A stretch of 22,762 bases of DNA, from NCBI GenBank assembly GCA_900545665.1, contig UQZU01000033.1:1-22762 (forward strand), written 5' to 3'. Positions 1 to 7,662 of the stretch are shown piece after piece. The notes beneath the pieces are model-generated. The model saw nothing but the letters and a program-made list of their open reading frames with translations. It was not told the DNA's origin and searched no databases. The DNA is from an uncultured Collinsella sp. GTDB taxonomy: Bacteria > Actinomycetota > Coriobacteriia > Coriobacteriales > Coriobacteriaceae. Numbering within the stretch: position 1 is the first letter of the stretch; every line of letters starts with the position of its first letter. Position numbers and translations under genes: made by a program.

Positions 1-55
1 CGAGGTAGCCCTCCTGGTCGAAGTGCATGATCTCGATCTTCTCGGTCTCCTTCAT
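1..55 (-). CDS. 5' end of an unidentified protein gene (partial)
   Basis: Only the first 18 codons lie in the window (MKETEKIEIMHFDQEGYL), and the gene continues past the left edge. The ATG at 55-53 is preceded by a clear AAAGGAG ribosome binding site five bases upstream, so the start is well supported. The gene follows two GntR regulators in the same direction but is separated from them by a terminator and a 230-bp upstream region with its own direct repeats. It is therefore a plausible target of those regulators. The fragment is too short to name a family. Confidence 0.7.
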   Translation of the reverse strand, partial: MKETEKIEIMHFDQEGYL

Positions 56-167
56 TCCCGCTCCTTTCACGAGCAGTTTGAATTGTCGCACGGAATGGAC
101 AGGCTTGCCGCCCCGTCTCGCCGCTTAACCTTGTGGACATCTTGGCCCCAAGCTCAACAATTCAAAG

Positions 168-213
168 GTTCTTAATACCAGTGAACGATTACAGGTTAGC
201 CGTTTTTAATACC
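168..213 (-). promoter_or_regulatory. Direct repeat GTTnTTAATACC upstream of the partial gene
   Basis: The 12-mers at 168-179 (GTTCTTAATACC) and 202-213 (GTTTTTAATACC) differ at one base. Their starts are 34 bp apart, close to three helical turns, so two bound proteins would lie on the same DNA face. They sit about 110-160 bp upstream of the start codon at 55. A role as tandem operator for one of the neighbouring GntR proteins is inference. Confidence 0.4.
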
Positions 214-289
214 GATTTTTTGATTTCATCCTCCCCTCTCGGTAGACGGTCAGTTTTTGCCGTTCATCGGTCATGCGACACATGTCCGT

Positions 290-325
290 AAAAAAATGAG
301 CACCCCGCCGTGCACGAGGATGCTC
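290..325 (-). terminator. Rho-independent terminator after the GntR operon
   Basis: Read on the minus strand, GAGCATCC pairs with GGGTGCTC (one G-U pair) and is followed by ATTTTTTTA. It begins seven bases after the stop codon of the GntR gene at 332. It separates the regulator operon from the partial gene at the left edge. Confidence 0.85.
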
Positions 326-331
326 TAGACG

Positions 332-1045
332 CTAATAGTTGTAGGTATATCCGCCGGCATCACCGCGGTTAAAAGACTTGGCATGCTCGATCGCCTGCCC
401 ACTCGAGTCATAGGTCATGCATTCCAGTACGAGCGCCAGGTCGCCCGGCTCAAGATTGAGCAAACTCGCATCGCGTGCGCCCAGCGCTTCAATATCGAGT
501 TTCTCAATCGACTTGTCCGGTTTGCGCCCCAACATGTCGTAGGTCTCGAACAGGCTGAAGACCGAAATGTCCACGTCTTCGATGACCGGAAACAGCAGAC
601 ACGGAATCAGCGTCATCTCAATCGACACGGGCTCCCCATCAATGCAGTTGAGACGGCGCACCGAGTAAAGCAGATCGTCCTCGGCGATGCCAAACAGGTC
701 GGCGTAATACGGGCCGGCGTAGCGTTTGGAGCGCGCCAGAATGCGCACCGACGGCGTCGCGCCCGACGCCAGAACCGACTGACGGAAGCCGCCCTTGCGT
801 TCGTGCTCGTCAAACCACTTGTGTCCCACAAAGGCGCCCTTGCCCTGCACGCGACGAATCTGGCCACTTTTGACCAGCTCGTCCATGGCACTTCGGATTG
901 TCAGGCGCGTCGTGCCAAACTCCTCGGCCAGCTCGTTTTCGGACGGAATCATCGAGCCCGTCGGGTAGTCGCCGCGCTCGATTCGCTCCGCAATGCAGCG
1001 GCGAATTTGTTTGTAAACCGGCAAGTCTTCTACTGCATCAGCCAT
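332..1045 (-). CDS. GntR/HutC-family transcriptional regulator with UTRA domain
   Basis: This 237-residue protein has the two-domain layout of HutC-type GntR regulators. Residues about 9-72 form the winged helix-turn-helix, including PSENELAEEFGTTRLTIRSA and the wing motif VQGKGAFV. The rest is a UTRA ligand-binding domain ending in the usual C-terminal strands. Family members usually bind phosphorylated sugars or other small metabolites and repress nearby transport or catabolic genes. Its ATG lies 16 bp inside the preceding gene, another GntR regulator, so the two are translationally coupled. The ligand cannot be told from the sequence. The nearest non-regulator gene in the same direction is the partial gene at 1-55, a likely target. 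A terminator follows directly. Confidence 0.9.
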   Translation of the reverse strand: MADAVEDLPVYKQIRRCIAERIERGDYPTGSMIPSENELAEEFGTTRLTIRSAMDELVKSGQIRRVQGKGAFVGHKWFDEHERKGGFRQSVLASGATPSVRILARSKRYAGPYYADLFGIAEDDLLYSVRRLNCIDGEPVSIEMTLIPCLLFPVIEDVDISVFSLFETYDMLGRKPDKSIEKLDIEALGARDASLLNLEPGDLALVLECMTYDSSGQAIEHAKSFNRGDAGGYTYNY

Positions 1046-1797
1046 TCGACACCTACCTTCGTCGCAACGCCGTCTGCCTCGCCGTTATCGGCAAAACGAT
1101 ACTTGGTCGGCAGAATCACGGACTTGCAATACTCGACAAAGCCATCGTTCTCGTCACGCTCGTGCGAAGCCTTGTAAAACACCGGCGTGCCCTCCTGAGC
1201 ACCCAGCAACTTGGCCTCGTCGGCGTTCAGACGGCTGATGGAAATATGCTCCTTGCCGTGCGTCACATGGACATTCCCTTCTTTGAGCAAAACGTCGTAG
1301 AGGCTTTCCTGCTCAAAATCGTGATCGGGAAGCGAGGGGCACAAAGACAGATTGACGTGGGCCGTCTCAATCGACGCCGGGGAACCATTAACCACGCGCA
1401 CACGTCGAATGCAGAAAAGCGGCATGCCCAGGTCGATCTGGGCCTTTTGGGCCAGATCGATATCGGCGTACACGACCTTGGACCAAACCAGGCGTGCGGT
1501 CGACTTTGAGCCAACCCTCTCCACCGCCTGCGTATAGTTCCATGTTTCCTGAAAGATGTTCAGCGGTTTGGGAGGACACACATAGGTGCCCGAACCGCGG
1601 CGGCTTTCCAAAGTTCCGCACGAAATAAGGCGCGCGATCGCAGCACGCAACGCCGTGCGCGACACGCCCAGCTCTTCACAGAGCACACGCTCGGCGGGCA
1701 GCCGGTCGGCACCCTGCAGGTCATAATGATTGATATACCAAAGAATGCCCTCAAAGGCGCAATCTTTGGGCGGAATCGCATATGGTTCACTCGGCAT
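1030..1797 (-). CDS. GntR/HutC-family transcriptional regulator with UTRA domain (second of a pair)
   Basis: This is a 255-residue regulator, counted from the ATG at 1797. A GTG two codons upstream (1803) is also in frame, but AGGAG lies only two bases from it and seven bases from the ATG, so the ATG is preferred. The N-terminal winged helix contains PAERVLCEELGVSRTALRAA and RRGSGTYV; the remainder is a UTRA effector domain. The protein is clearly diverged from its downstream neighbour, so this is not a recent duplication. It is probably co-transcribed with the small hypothetical gene 35 bp upstream and with the GntR gene that overlaps its 3' end. Ligand unknown. Confidence 0.88.
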   Translation of the reverse strand: MPSEPYAIPPKDCAFEGILWYINHYDLQGADRLPAERVLCEELGVSRTALRAAIARLISCGTLESRRGSGTYVCPPKPLNIFQETWNYTQAVERVGSKSTARLVWSKVVYADIDLAQKAQIDLGMPLFCIRRVRVVNGSPASIETAHVNLSLCPSLPDHDFEQESLYDVLLKEGNVHVTHGKEHISISRLNADEAKLLGAQEGTPVFYKASHERDENDGFVEYCKSVILPTKYRFADNGEADGVATKVGVEWLMQ

Positions 1798-1832
1798 GGG
1801 CACGGCTCCTCAACCGCTTGATGCTGCAGACA

Positions 1833-2324
1833 TCATTGCTCCGGACGCCCCATGGCGTCGAAGGCTTCTTTGATCTGCTCCGCAACGTTCCGATACGACC
1901 GATATAGGCCGGAGTCTCGCTTGACTTCGCCCGCGGTCACCGGAATCTCAAGCTTCGAAATCTCATCCTCGCCGGTTTGCACGGCAACGATGACACCCAT
2001 ACCAAGGCACATATTACGCTTGGCAGCGTTGTTTTTAGTAGCCTGAGCTGGATTAATCAAAATCTGCTGAGCTAGTTCGCGCTTGCTAACCTCCGGCACA
2101 TCCTCGGGATTTCCGGTCTCGACAATCTCGCACTGCAGCACGTCCGCATAGTCAAAAATCTTCGGCTCACCGCCGCGCTGATGCACGGCCCACTTGCGGC
2201 GCGTGGCATCCTGGTAGATAGCCGGCAAAAATGTAAACCGCGGCGGGTCCAAAATCGTATCCGTGATGGTAAACACATCGGAATCAAAGGCATCCTGCGG
2301 GTTTTTCTTCTTGAACAGCCCCAT
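1833..2324 (-). CDS. Small cytosolic hypothetical protein
   Basis: This is a 163-residue protein starting MGLFKKKNPQDAF. The ATG at 2324 has GGGAGG five bases upstream; an in-frame ATG 11 codons earlier has no comparable site. No signal peptide or membrane helix is visible. The middle contains an RRKWAV stretch followed by IFDYADVLQCEIVETG, then a hydrophobic CLGMGVIVAV strand and a C-terminal helix (AEQIKEAFDAM). This resembles the small PH-like beta domains of uncharacterised bacterial proteins, but I cannot assign it firmly. It is the first gene of a probable operon with two GntR regulators. A TATATT at 2362-2367 on the minus strand may be the -10 element. Confidence 0.75.
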   Translation of the reverse strand: MGLFKKKNPQDAFDSDVFTITDTILDPPRFTFLPAIYQDATRRKWAVHQRGGEPKIFDYADVLQCEIVETGNPEDVPEVSKRELAQQILINPAQATKNNAAKRNMCLGMGVIVAVQTGEDEISKLEIPVTAGEVKRDSGLYRSYRNVAEQIKEAFDAMGRPEQ

Positions 2325-2512
2325 ATCAGCCTCCCGTACTAGCATTAAACAACTCATGCTGAATATAGCACCAATTTCAAGCCACTGCTTTATCGCATCG
2401 GTGCGTGGCGTCTATGACTCGCCCAGCGGAAGAGTTCACGGACGAGGGCCGGGGTGCCTGCCGGCAAATAGCAGACACTCCGCATGCAATCTATGCAAAC
2501 AAACAAGTACGT

Positions 2513-3541
2513 TTAGCTACATTCGGTAAGTTCGAGCACGCTGCCCTTAACGATAAGCGCCGGCTCCAGGACGACCTCTTCGGCACGCCTGCCGCCCCTA
2601 CCGGCAAGACGCTTGGACATGCAGCCAAAAGCATGCTCCGCAAGGACACCAGGATCCTGCTCAATCGCGGTCAGCGCCGGCTCAAAGAGAACGTCGGCCG
2701 CCGAGTTGTCATAGCTCACCACCGAGATATCGCCCGGGATGCTCTTCCCCATCTCGTGCAAGCGCTTGAGCAGACCGAGGGCGATGTTATCCGAACTTGC
2801 GAACACAGCGGTGGCATCAGTTGCGAGCACCGCCTCCGAGGCCTCATAGGCACTCGGAATGTAGTACTCGCTCTCAAACTCCAAACGTGCGTCGATAGGC
2901 AGGCCAACCTCGCGCAGCGCGCGCTCATAGCCGGCAAGTCGCTTACGCCCCGTATTGGAACGGCGCGCGTTAACCAAGCAGGCAATGCGACGGTGGCCCT
3001 GCTCGATCAGATAGCGAGTGGCCATGTAGCCACCCATCTCGTGGTCGAACATCACCTTGTCGCACTCGAGCCCCTCAATGGCACGGTCGACCATCACGGC
3101 AGGGATAGGCAGATGGCTGACTTCTTCGCGCAGGGCGCGGTCGTCGGAGAACTCGTCGCCTACGACCAGGAAGACGCCATCAACGCCGCGCGTCACCAGC
3201 TGGCGCAGCAGCTCCAGATCGTCATCGGCGCTTCCGCCCGAGCTGGTAATGAAGAGCGCATAGCCGTCCTCGCGGCAGCGCTTTTCCAGGCTACCGGCGA
3301 GCGAGGCAAAAAAGCGGCTCTCGATGTTAGGGACGATAAGGCCCAGGGTGCGCGACTCGCGCATGACCAGGCTGCGCGCGATCTGGTTGGGAACATAGTG
3401 GTTGCGCGCCGCGACCTCTTTGATGAGCTTGCGGTTTTCTTCCGAGATGCGACAGGGCCGATTATTGAGCACAAGCGAGACCGACGAGGGGGAAAGCCCC
3501 ACCTCCTGGGCGATCTGCTTGAGGGTGACTTTGTTGGCCAT
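2513..3541 (-). CDS. LacI/GalR-family transcriptional regulator
   Basis: This 342-residue protein has a canonical LacI-type helix-turn-helix at residues about 4-50 (VTLKQIAQEVGLSPSSVSLV, then a hinge region with YVPNQIARSLV). A periplasmic-binding-protein-like sensor domain follows from about residue 62 (TLGLIVPNIESRFFASLAGS to VLEPALIVKGSVLELTECS). Such proteins bind a sugar or phosphosugar and repress or activate carbohydrate genes. It is divergent from murB with about 180 bp between the start codons, and no sugar gene is adjacent in its own direction. Its target may be itself or distant genes. The effector is not predictable from what I can see. Confidence 0.93.
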   Translation of the reverse strand: MANKVTLKQIAQEVGLSPSSVSLVLNNRPCRISEENRKLIKEVAARNHYVPNQIARSLVMRESRTLGLIVPNIESRFFASLAGSLEKRCREDGYALFITSSGGSADDDLELLRQLVTRGVDGVFLVVGDEFSDDRALREEVSHLPIPAVMVDRAIEGLECDKVMFDHEMGGYMATRYLIEQGHRRIACLVNARRSNTGRKRLAGYERALREVGLPIDARLEFESEYYIPSAYEASEAVLATDATAVFASSDNIALGLLKRLHEMGKSIPGDISVVSYDNSAADVLFEPALTAIEQDPGVLAEHAFGCMSKRLAGRGGRRAEEVVLEPALIVKGSVLELTECS

Positions 3542-3675
3542 CTCGCTCCTTCCGGGTTTACGCGCAATCTCTTGAAAGTATAGCGACTACCCCTCTACCT
3601 CGGTGATAAACACTTTACCAATCCGGTAGACGGCTGTTTTATCGCCGCCAGCGCACCAAATCCGTCCGGGTGGGG

Positions 3676-3681
3676 TATATT
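3676..3681 (+). promoter_or_regulatory. Candidate -10 element for murB
   Basis: TATATT lies 44 bp upstream of the chosen murB start. No good -35 hexamer is present at the expected distance. An upstream in-frame ATG at 3680 falls inside this hexamer, which argues against that ATG being used. Confidence 0.35.
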
Positions 3682-3724
3682 GCAATCGATTGATGACAAC
3701 AACCACCAAAAGGCGGATATTCGT

Positions 3725-4687
3725 ATGCACGAGAACGACTTTTTTAACGAGGACCTGCTGTGCGCGCTTGCTGGCGTTGCCGGCGAGGACAACGTGCTGA
3801 TGAGCGAGCCCATGCGCGAGCACACCACGTTTAAGATCGGCGGCCCGGCCGACGTCTTTGTCACGCCCGATACCGAGCAGGGCCTCGTCGCCACGCTCGA
3901 CACCTGTTATCGCTGCGACCTGCCGCTCACCATCGTGGGCAACGGCTCCGACCTGCTCGTCGGCGACAAGGGTATCCGCGGCGTCGTCGTGGCGCTGGGC
4001 GAGGGCCTCTCCGACATTACGATCGACGGCACGCACGTCACGGCGGCAGCCGGCGCCTTGCTTTCCGATGTCGCAGCCGCGGCAGCCGAGGCCAGCCTTA
4101 CCGGCATGGAGCCCATCTCGGGCATCCCCGGATCGGTCGGCGGCGCCTGCTACATGAACGCCGGTGCCTACGGTGCCTGCATGGCCGATGTGCTGGAGTC
4201 CGTGCGCGTCTACAAACCCGCTCGCCAGCTCGACGACGGCACCCGCGGCAGCGGCAATATCATTGAGTTCGATGTCGATGAGCTCAACCTGGGCTATCGC
4301 AAGAGCCGCATTGCCGACGACGGCTTCATCGTGCTTTCGGCCACCTTCAATCTCGCTCCGGGCAACGCCGCGATGATCAAGGCCGACATGGACGACTACC
4401 GCCAGCGCCGCGAGGACAAGCAGCCGCTCGACATGCCGAGTGCCGGCTCCACTTTCAAGCGCCCCGAGGGCTACTTTGCCGGCAAGCTCATCATGGACGC
4501 CGGCCTGCGAGGACACGCCGTTGGCGGCGCGCAGGTGAGCGAGAAGCACTGCGGCTTCATCGTCAACGCCGACCACGCCACCGCCGCCGACGTCGACGAA
4601 CTCATCCGCCACATCCAGACAACCGTCAAAGACCAATTCAACGTAGACCTAGAACCCGAAGTCCACCGAGTCGGCGAATTTTTATAA
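3725..4687 (+). CDS. murB: UDP-N-acetylenolpyruvoylglucosamine reductase
   Basis: MurB reduces the enolpyruvyl group of UDP-GlcNAc-enolpyruvate with NADPH via FAD, giving UDP-MurNAc for peptidoglycan synthesis in the cytoplasm. The 320-residue product has the N-terminal FAD-binding part (HTTFKIGGPADVFV, VGNGSDLLVGDKGIRG, ISGIPGSVGGACYMNAGAYG). The C-terminal substrate domain has YRKSRI, the catalytic serine at about residue 242 in SAGSTFKRP, and the catalytic glutamate at about 312 in LEPEVHRVGEF. The start ATG at 3725 has AAGGCGG eight bases upstream; an earlier in-frame ATG at 3680 overlaps a -10-like sequence. It stands alone, divergent from the LacI regulator and ending at a strong terminator. 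Confidence 0.97.
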   Translation: MHENDFFNEDLLCALAGVAGEDNVLMSEPMREHTTFKIGGPADVFVTPDTEQGLVATLDTCYRCDLPLTIVGNGSDLLVGDKGIRGVVVALGEGLSDITIDGTHVTAAAGALLSDVAAAAAEASLTGMEPISGIPGSVGGACYMNAGAYGACMADVLESVRVYKPARQLDDGTRGSGNIIEFDVDELNLGYRKSRIADDGFIVLSATFNLAPGNAAMIKADMDDYRQRREDKQPLDMPSAGSTFKRPEGYFAGKLIMDAGLRGHAVGGAQVSEKHCGFIVNADHATAADVDELIRHIQTTVKDQFNVDLEPEVHRVGEFL

Positions 4688-4690
4688 AAA

Positions 4691-4712
4691 GAAGGCCCCG
4701 AAAGGGGCCTTC
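4691..4712 (+). terminator. murB terminator hairpin
   Basis: A perfect 9-bp stem (GAAGGCCCC / GGGGCCTTC) closed by a GAAA tetraloop begins three bases after the murB stop codon. The downstream tract is CGCCATATTTATT, so the U-run is weak, but the hairpin is strong. Confidence 0.8.
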
Positions 4713-4764
4713 GCCATATTTATTCAGATAACCCAGTCCGGTGTGTCGCGCCCCGAACCCGAGA

Positions 4765-4900
4765 GGGCCGCGTGCCCGCCCGCAATATATTTGATTGATC
4801 GCGAGTTCCGCACGCAAAGAAGGCCACTTAATGTGGCCTTCGTCTTGCGCAGGACTGCCCGAGCAGGCAATCAAATATATTGCGGGCGGGCACGCGGCCC
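4765..4900. repeat. 136-bp island bounded by a perfect 33-bp inverted repeat
   Basis: Bases 4765-4797 are the exact reverse complement of 4868-4900 (33 of 33). The outer part is GC-rich (GGGCCGCGTGCCCGCCCGC) and the inner part AT-rich (AATATATTTGATTG). The 70 bp between the arms holds a second hairpin, part of a sequence that recurs at 22712-22762. The island lies between the convergent murB and peptidoglycan hydrolase genes and encodes nothing credible. It could be a non-autonomous mobile repeat or a structured bidirectional terminator region. Confidence 0.85.
4798..4850. repeat. Dispersed hairpin repeat, copy 1
   Basis: The copy begins ATCGCGAGTTCCGCACG and contains the stem AAGGCCAC / GTGGCCTT around a TTAAT loop (4820-4840), extended by CGCAA / TTGCG at 4813-4817 and 4845-4849. 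The 17-base head and the 19-base core AGGCCACTTAATGTGGCCT are identical in the copy at the right edge of the window. On the minus strand the hairpin is followed by TTCTTTG, so it may terminate the hydrolase gene. Confidence 0.85.
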
Positions 4901-4908
4901 AACTTGCC

Positions 4909-6114
4909 TTACGACAGCGCAATACCGCCAAGCCAGCCCCAACGCACGCCAGAGCCAGTACCATAGAAGCTAATAAACGAATCGAGCGACTTCGATGTAA
5001 TGGCGCCCTCGTTGCTCATAACGATGCCGCCGCCAACGTAGATACCCACATGACCGTAGATAAGGCCCGGAGCACCCGTGCCGCTGTGCGAGGAATCGGC
5101 CACGATCATGCCCACCTGCAGCGCCGAGCGGTCGGAGCTATAGCACCAGGCGTTAAACATGTCGCACGCATTGCCTCCAAAGTAGCCAACGCCGGCGTTA
5201 CGGAAGACATTGGTGACCCACGCCGCGCACCAGTTCTGACCCGGCGAAGGCGTGGAGTAGCACGCGTTGACGACAGCCTGCTGCTTGCCCGAGCCGGCAT
5301 TCTGCTGCGGAGTTCCGGGCGCGTACGATCCACCACCCGAGCTCGAACCACCCGAGTAGGAATTGTTCTTGTTCGCGGCAGCCGCGGCAGCGGCAGCCTT
5401 CCTAGCGGCCTCCTCAGCCTGGGCGGCAGCGAGGATCTCGGAATCGCGCTGAGCCATGAGCTCCTTGACGTCGTCGGAAAGACCGTTCAGCACGGTCTGG
5501 ACTTCTTGCTGCTTGGCCTGCATGTCCTGCATCTGGGCAGTCTGCTGGTCCTTGAGCTTCTCTAAGTCGGCCTTCTGCGACTCGAGCTCGGTCTTTTGCG
5601 CATCGAGCTCTTCCTGGATGGTCTGAATGTCCTCGATGGCGTCGCGGTCGCTCTTGTTGATCTTCTCAACGTAATGCGCGTTGGCGACGAGTTCCTCAAA
5701 CGAGCCAGAGGCCAGCAGCAGCGACAGGATGTTCGTGCCGCCGGACTTGTAGCTGGCGGCCACGCGATCGGAAAGGTCGTTGCGCTTCTTCTTGAGCTCG
5801 GCCTTCTTTTCATCGATCTGGGCCTGCGTGTCGTCAATCTTGCCCTGGACATTCTCGATGTCGTTGAGGGTCTGGGCATTCTTGTTGGCCAGCGCCGCAT
5901 ACTCATTTGCGATGCTGTCGAGCTGGGCCTGAACCTCGTCGAGCTGGGCCTGGGCGGCATTCAGTTTATCGGTGGTTTCTTTGGAAGCCTCCGCCGCATG
6001 GGCGCGAGCGGGCAGGCCAAAAAGAACTGCCGCAGAAGCGGCGCCGAACAGGGCCTTGAGGGCAGTGCGGCGCGAGAGCTCCTGGGAAAGGATAGAATCG
6101 CTGTTTGGTGACAT
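4909..6114 (-). CDS. Tat-exported coiled-coil peptidoglycan hydrolase (CHAP/NlpC-P60-like)
   Basis: This 401-residue protein is predicted to cleave peptidoglycan outside the membrane during growth or division. A twin-arginine signal (SRRTALKAL, arginines 15-16) is followed by a hydrophobic stretch and a likely cleavage site after AHA at residue 40. Residues about 42-240 form a long coiled coil rich in Q, D, E and K, as in PcsB-like hydrolases. A Ser/Gly linker runs to about 275. The C-terminal domain has the catalytic pair of a cysteine amidase/endopeptidase: Cys296 in QNWCAAWV and His355 in YGHVGIYV. The ATG at 6114 has CGGAG about six bases upstream. The exact split between CHAP and NlpC/P60 is uncertain. 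Coiled-coil hydrolases of this type are usually held inactive until a membrane partner such as FtsEX engages them; that partner is not in this window. Confidence 0.88.
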   Translation of the reverse strand: MSPNSDSILSQELSRRTALKALFGAASAAVLFGLPARAHAAEASKETTDKLNAAQAQLDEVQAQLDSIANEYAALANKNAQTLNDIENVQGKIDDTQAQIDEKKAELKKKRNDLSDRVAASYKSGGTNILSLLLASGSFEELVANAHYVEKINKSDRDAIEDIQTIQEELDAQKTELESQKADLEKLKDQQTAQMQDMQAKQQEVQTVLNGLSDDVKELMAQRDSEILAAAQAEEAARKAAAAAAAANKNNSYSGGSSSGGGSYAPGTPQQNAGSGKQQAVVNACYSTPSPGQNWCAAWVTNVFRNAGVGYFGGNACDMFNAWCYSSDRSALQVGMIVADSSHSGTGAPGLIYGHVGIYVGGGIVMSNEGAITSKSLDSFISFYGTGSGVRWGWLGGIALS

Positions 6115-6337
6115 ATGTACTCCGTTACATGCTTATTTATATGTCGCTCTACTCATACATATTAGCGTACATATGGCGCGTCCCAACGATTTCCACGAAC
6201 GGCAGGAAACTACAAGGTCAGCGGCTCGTAAGCAAATGTCAAAGATCAGGTTATGCGTACGCAAGCTCTTCTATGAGTACGTTAGCACAATCCTCTGCTT
6301 TTCCTACAGCGCACGATTTGGGCGTCCCTGCCTGCGC

Positions 6338-6343
6338 TATACT
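6338..6343 (+). promoter_or_regulatory. Candidate -10 element for galE
   Basis: TATACT sits 37 bp upstream of the galE start. The upstream TTGGGC (6318-6323) is too close to be a standard -35, so only the -10 is proposed. The rest of the 266-bp gap between the divergent hydrolase and galE is AT-rich and non-coding. Confidence 0.4.
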
Positions 6344-6380
6344 CCCCTGAAGAAGTGTTCCTGATTCGATAGGAGACTAC

Positions 6381-7442
6381 ATGTCCAAAGCACTCGACCC
6401 CAAAGACACCTGTGTCCTCGTTACCGGTGGCGCCGGCTTTATCGGCTCGCACACCGTCGTTCAGCTGCTCGAGGGTGGCTACCAGGTCGTCATCGTCGAT
6501 GATCTCTCCAACTCCAGCGCCGTCGCCGTCGACCGCGTCAAGACCATCGTGGGCGACGAGGCCGCCAAGAACCTCACCTTCTACGAGGCCAACGTGCTCG
6601 ACCGCGATGCGATGAACAAGATCTTCGATACCCATCAGATCGACCGCGTCATCCACTTTGCCGGCTTTAAGGCCGTCGGCGAGTCGGTGAGCAAGCCCGT
6701 CGAGTACTACCACAACAACATCGAGAACACCCTGGTGCTCATCGACGTCATGCGCAACCATGGCTGCAAGTCCATCATCTTCTCGAGCTCCTCGACCGTC
6801 TACGGCGACCCGGACAACCCGCCCGTCACCGAGGAGGATCCTAAGAAGCCCGCGACCAACCCCTATGGTTGGACCAAGTGGATGATCGAGCAGATCCTTA
6901 TGGACGTCCACACCGCCGACCCCGAGTGGGACGTCGTGCTACTCCGTTATTTCAATCCCATCGGCGCCCATCCGTCGGGCCTGATCGGCGAGGATCCCAA
7001 GGGCATCCCCAACAACCTGGTGCCCTATGTCGCCCAGGTCGCCGTGGGCAAGCTCGAGGCCGTTCAGGTCTTTGGCAACGACTACCCCACCCCCGACGGC
7101 ACCGGCGTGCGCGATTACATCCACGTGTGCGATCTGGCATCTGGTCACGTGGCCGCCCTCAACTGGATGAACGGCAAGACCGGCGTCGAGATCTTTAACT
7201 TGGGCACCGGCACCGGCACCTCGGTACTCGAGGTCGTCGCCGCCTTCTCCAAGGCTTGTGGCAAGGAGCTGCCCTACGTGATCCGCGAGCGCCGCGCCGG
7301 CGACATCGCTGCCAACTGGTGCGATGCCTCCAAGGCCGAGCGCATGATGGGCTGGAAGGCCCAGTACGACATCGCGGACATGTGCCGCGATAGCTGGAAC
7401 TGGCAGAGCCACAACCCCAACGGCTTCGCCGACGCCGAGTAG
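6381..7442 (+). CDS. galE: UDP-glucose 4-epimerase
   Basis: GalE interconverts UDP-glucose and UDP-galactose using bound NAD, linking galactose use to envelope polysaccharide precursors. The 353-residue protein is an extended short-chain dehydrogenase. It has the NAD-binding GGAGFIGS near the N-terminus, the serine motif SSSSTVYGD, and the catalytic YxxxK with Tyr162 and Lys166 in NPYGWTKWMIEQ. FNLGTGTGTSVLEV follows in the C-terminal substrate domain. Length and motifs match the family. It has its own terminator and no galK or galT beside it, so it appears to be a single-gene unit. It sits upstream of malQ and glgP, but the terminator between them makes co-transcription unlikely. Confidence 0.97.
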   Translation: MSKALDPKDTCVLVTGGAGFIGSHTVVQLLEGGYQVVIVDDLSNSSAVAVDRVKTIVGDEAAKNLTFYEANVLDRDAMNKIFDTHQIDRVIHFAGFKAVGESVSKPVEYYHNNIENTLVLIDVMRNHGCKSIIFSSSSTVYGDPDNPPVTEEDPKKPATNPYGWTKWMIEQILMDVHTADPEWDVVLLRYFNPIGAHPSGLIGEDPKGIPNNLVPYVAQVAVGKLEAVQVFGNDYPTPDGTGVRDYIHVCDLASGHVAALNWMNGKTGVEIFNLGTGTGTSVLEVVAAFSKACGKELPYVIRERRAGDIAANWCDASKAERMMGWKAQYDIADMCRDSWNWQSHNPNGFADAE

Positions 7443-7464
7443 TAAAAACCTACATACCGCTCTT

Positions 7465-7498
7465 GCCCCGATCTCACGTTGTGAGGTCGGGGCTTTTT
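7465..7498 (+). terminator. galE terminator
   Basis: GCCCCGATCTCAC and GTGAGGTCGGGGC form a 13-bp stem with one T-G pair around a GTT loop, followed directly by TTTTT. This is a textbook intrinsic terminator 22 bp after the galE stop. Confidence 0.93.
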
Positions 7499-7551
7499 CA
7501 TGGCATGTAACCATTCGCCGAAAATCGACCAACTTTTTTATCTTGCCTGTA

Positions 7552-7577
7552 CATGTTTAAACAACATGTTTTACAAT
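7552..7577 (+). promoter_or_regulatory. malQ promoter with GTTTAAAC operator candidate
   Basis: GTTTAAAC (7555-7562) fits the GntR/HutC consensus GTnTAnAC. It overlaps a second palindrome, CATGTT-N5-AACATG (7552-7568). A TACAAT at 7572-7577 is the likely -10, so a bound protein would cover the -35/-10 spacer. The same 8-mer occurs twice upstream of the PTS fusion gene. Confidence 0.5.
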
Positions 7578-7662
7578 AGGCGTATCGAATCAGAACATCG
7601 GAGGCGGACTGCACACCCATCGGCAGGCCGACCCCACAACAAGAAGGTTGGTGAGCGCATTC

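Noticed and set aside
2405..3583. Long open frame (392 codons) on the plus strand
   Set aside because: It lies antisense to the LacI-family gene; the translation is rich in Arg, Ala and His with no family pattern, as expected for GC-rich antisense frames.
3587..4636. 349-codon minus-strand frame
   Set aside because: Antisense to murB, low-complexity Val/Gly/Asp-rich translation with no ribosome binding site.
4638..4973. Short frames on both strands in the repeat island
   Set aside because: They consist of the inverted repeat and terminator sequences and do not resemble proteins.
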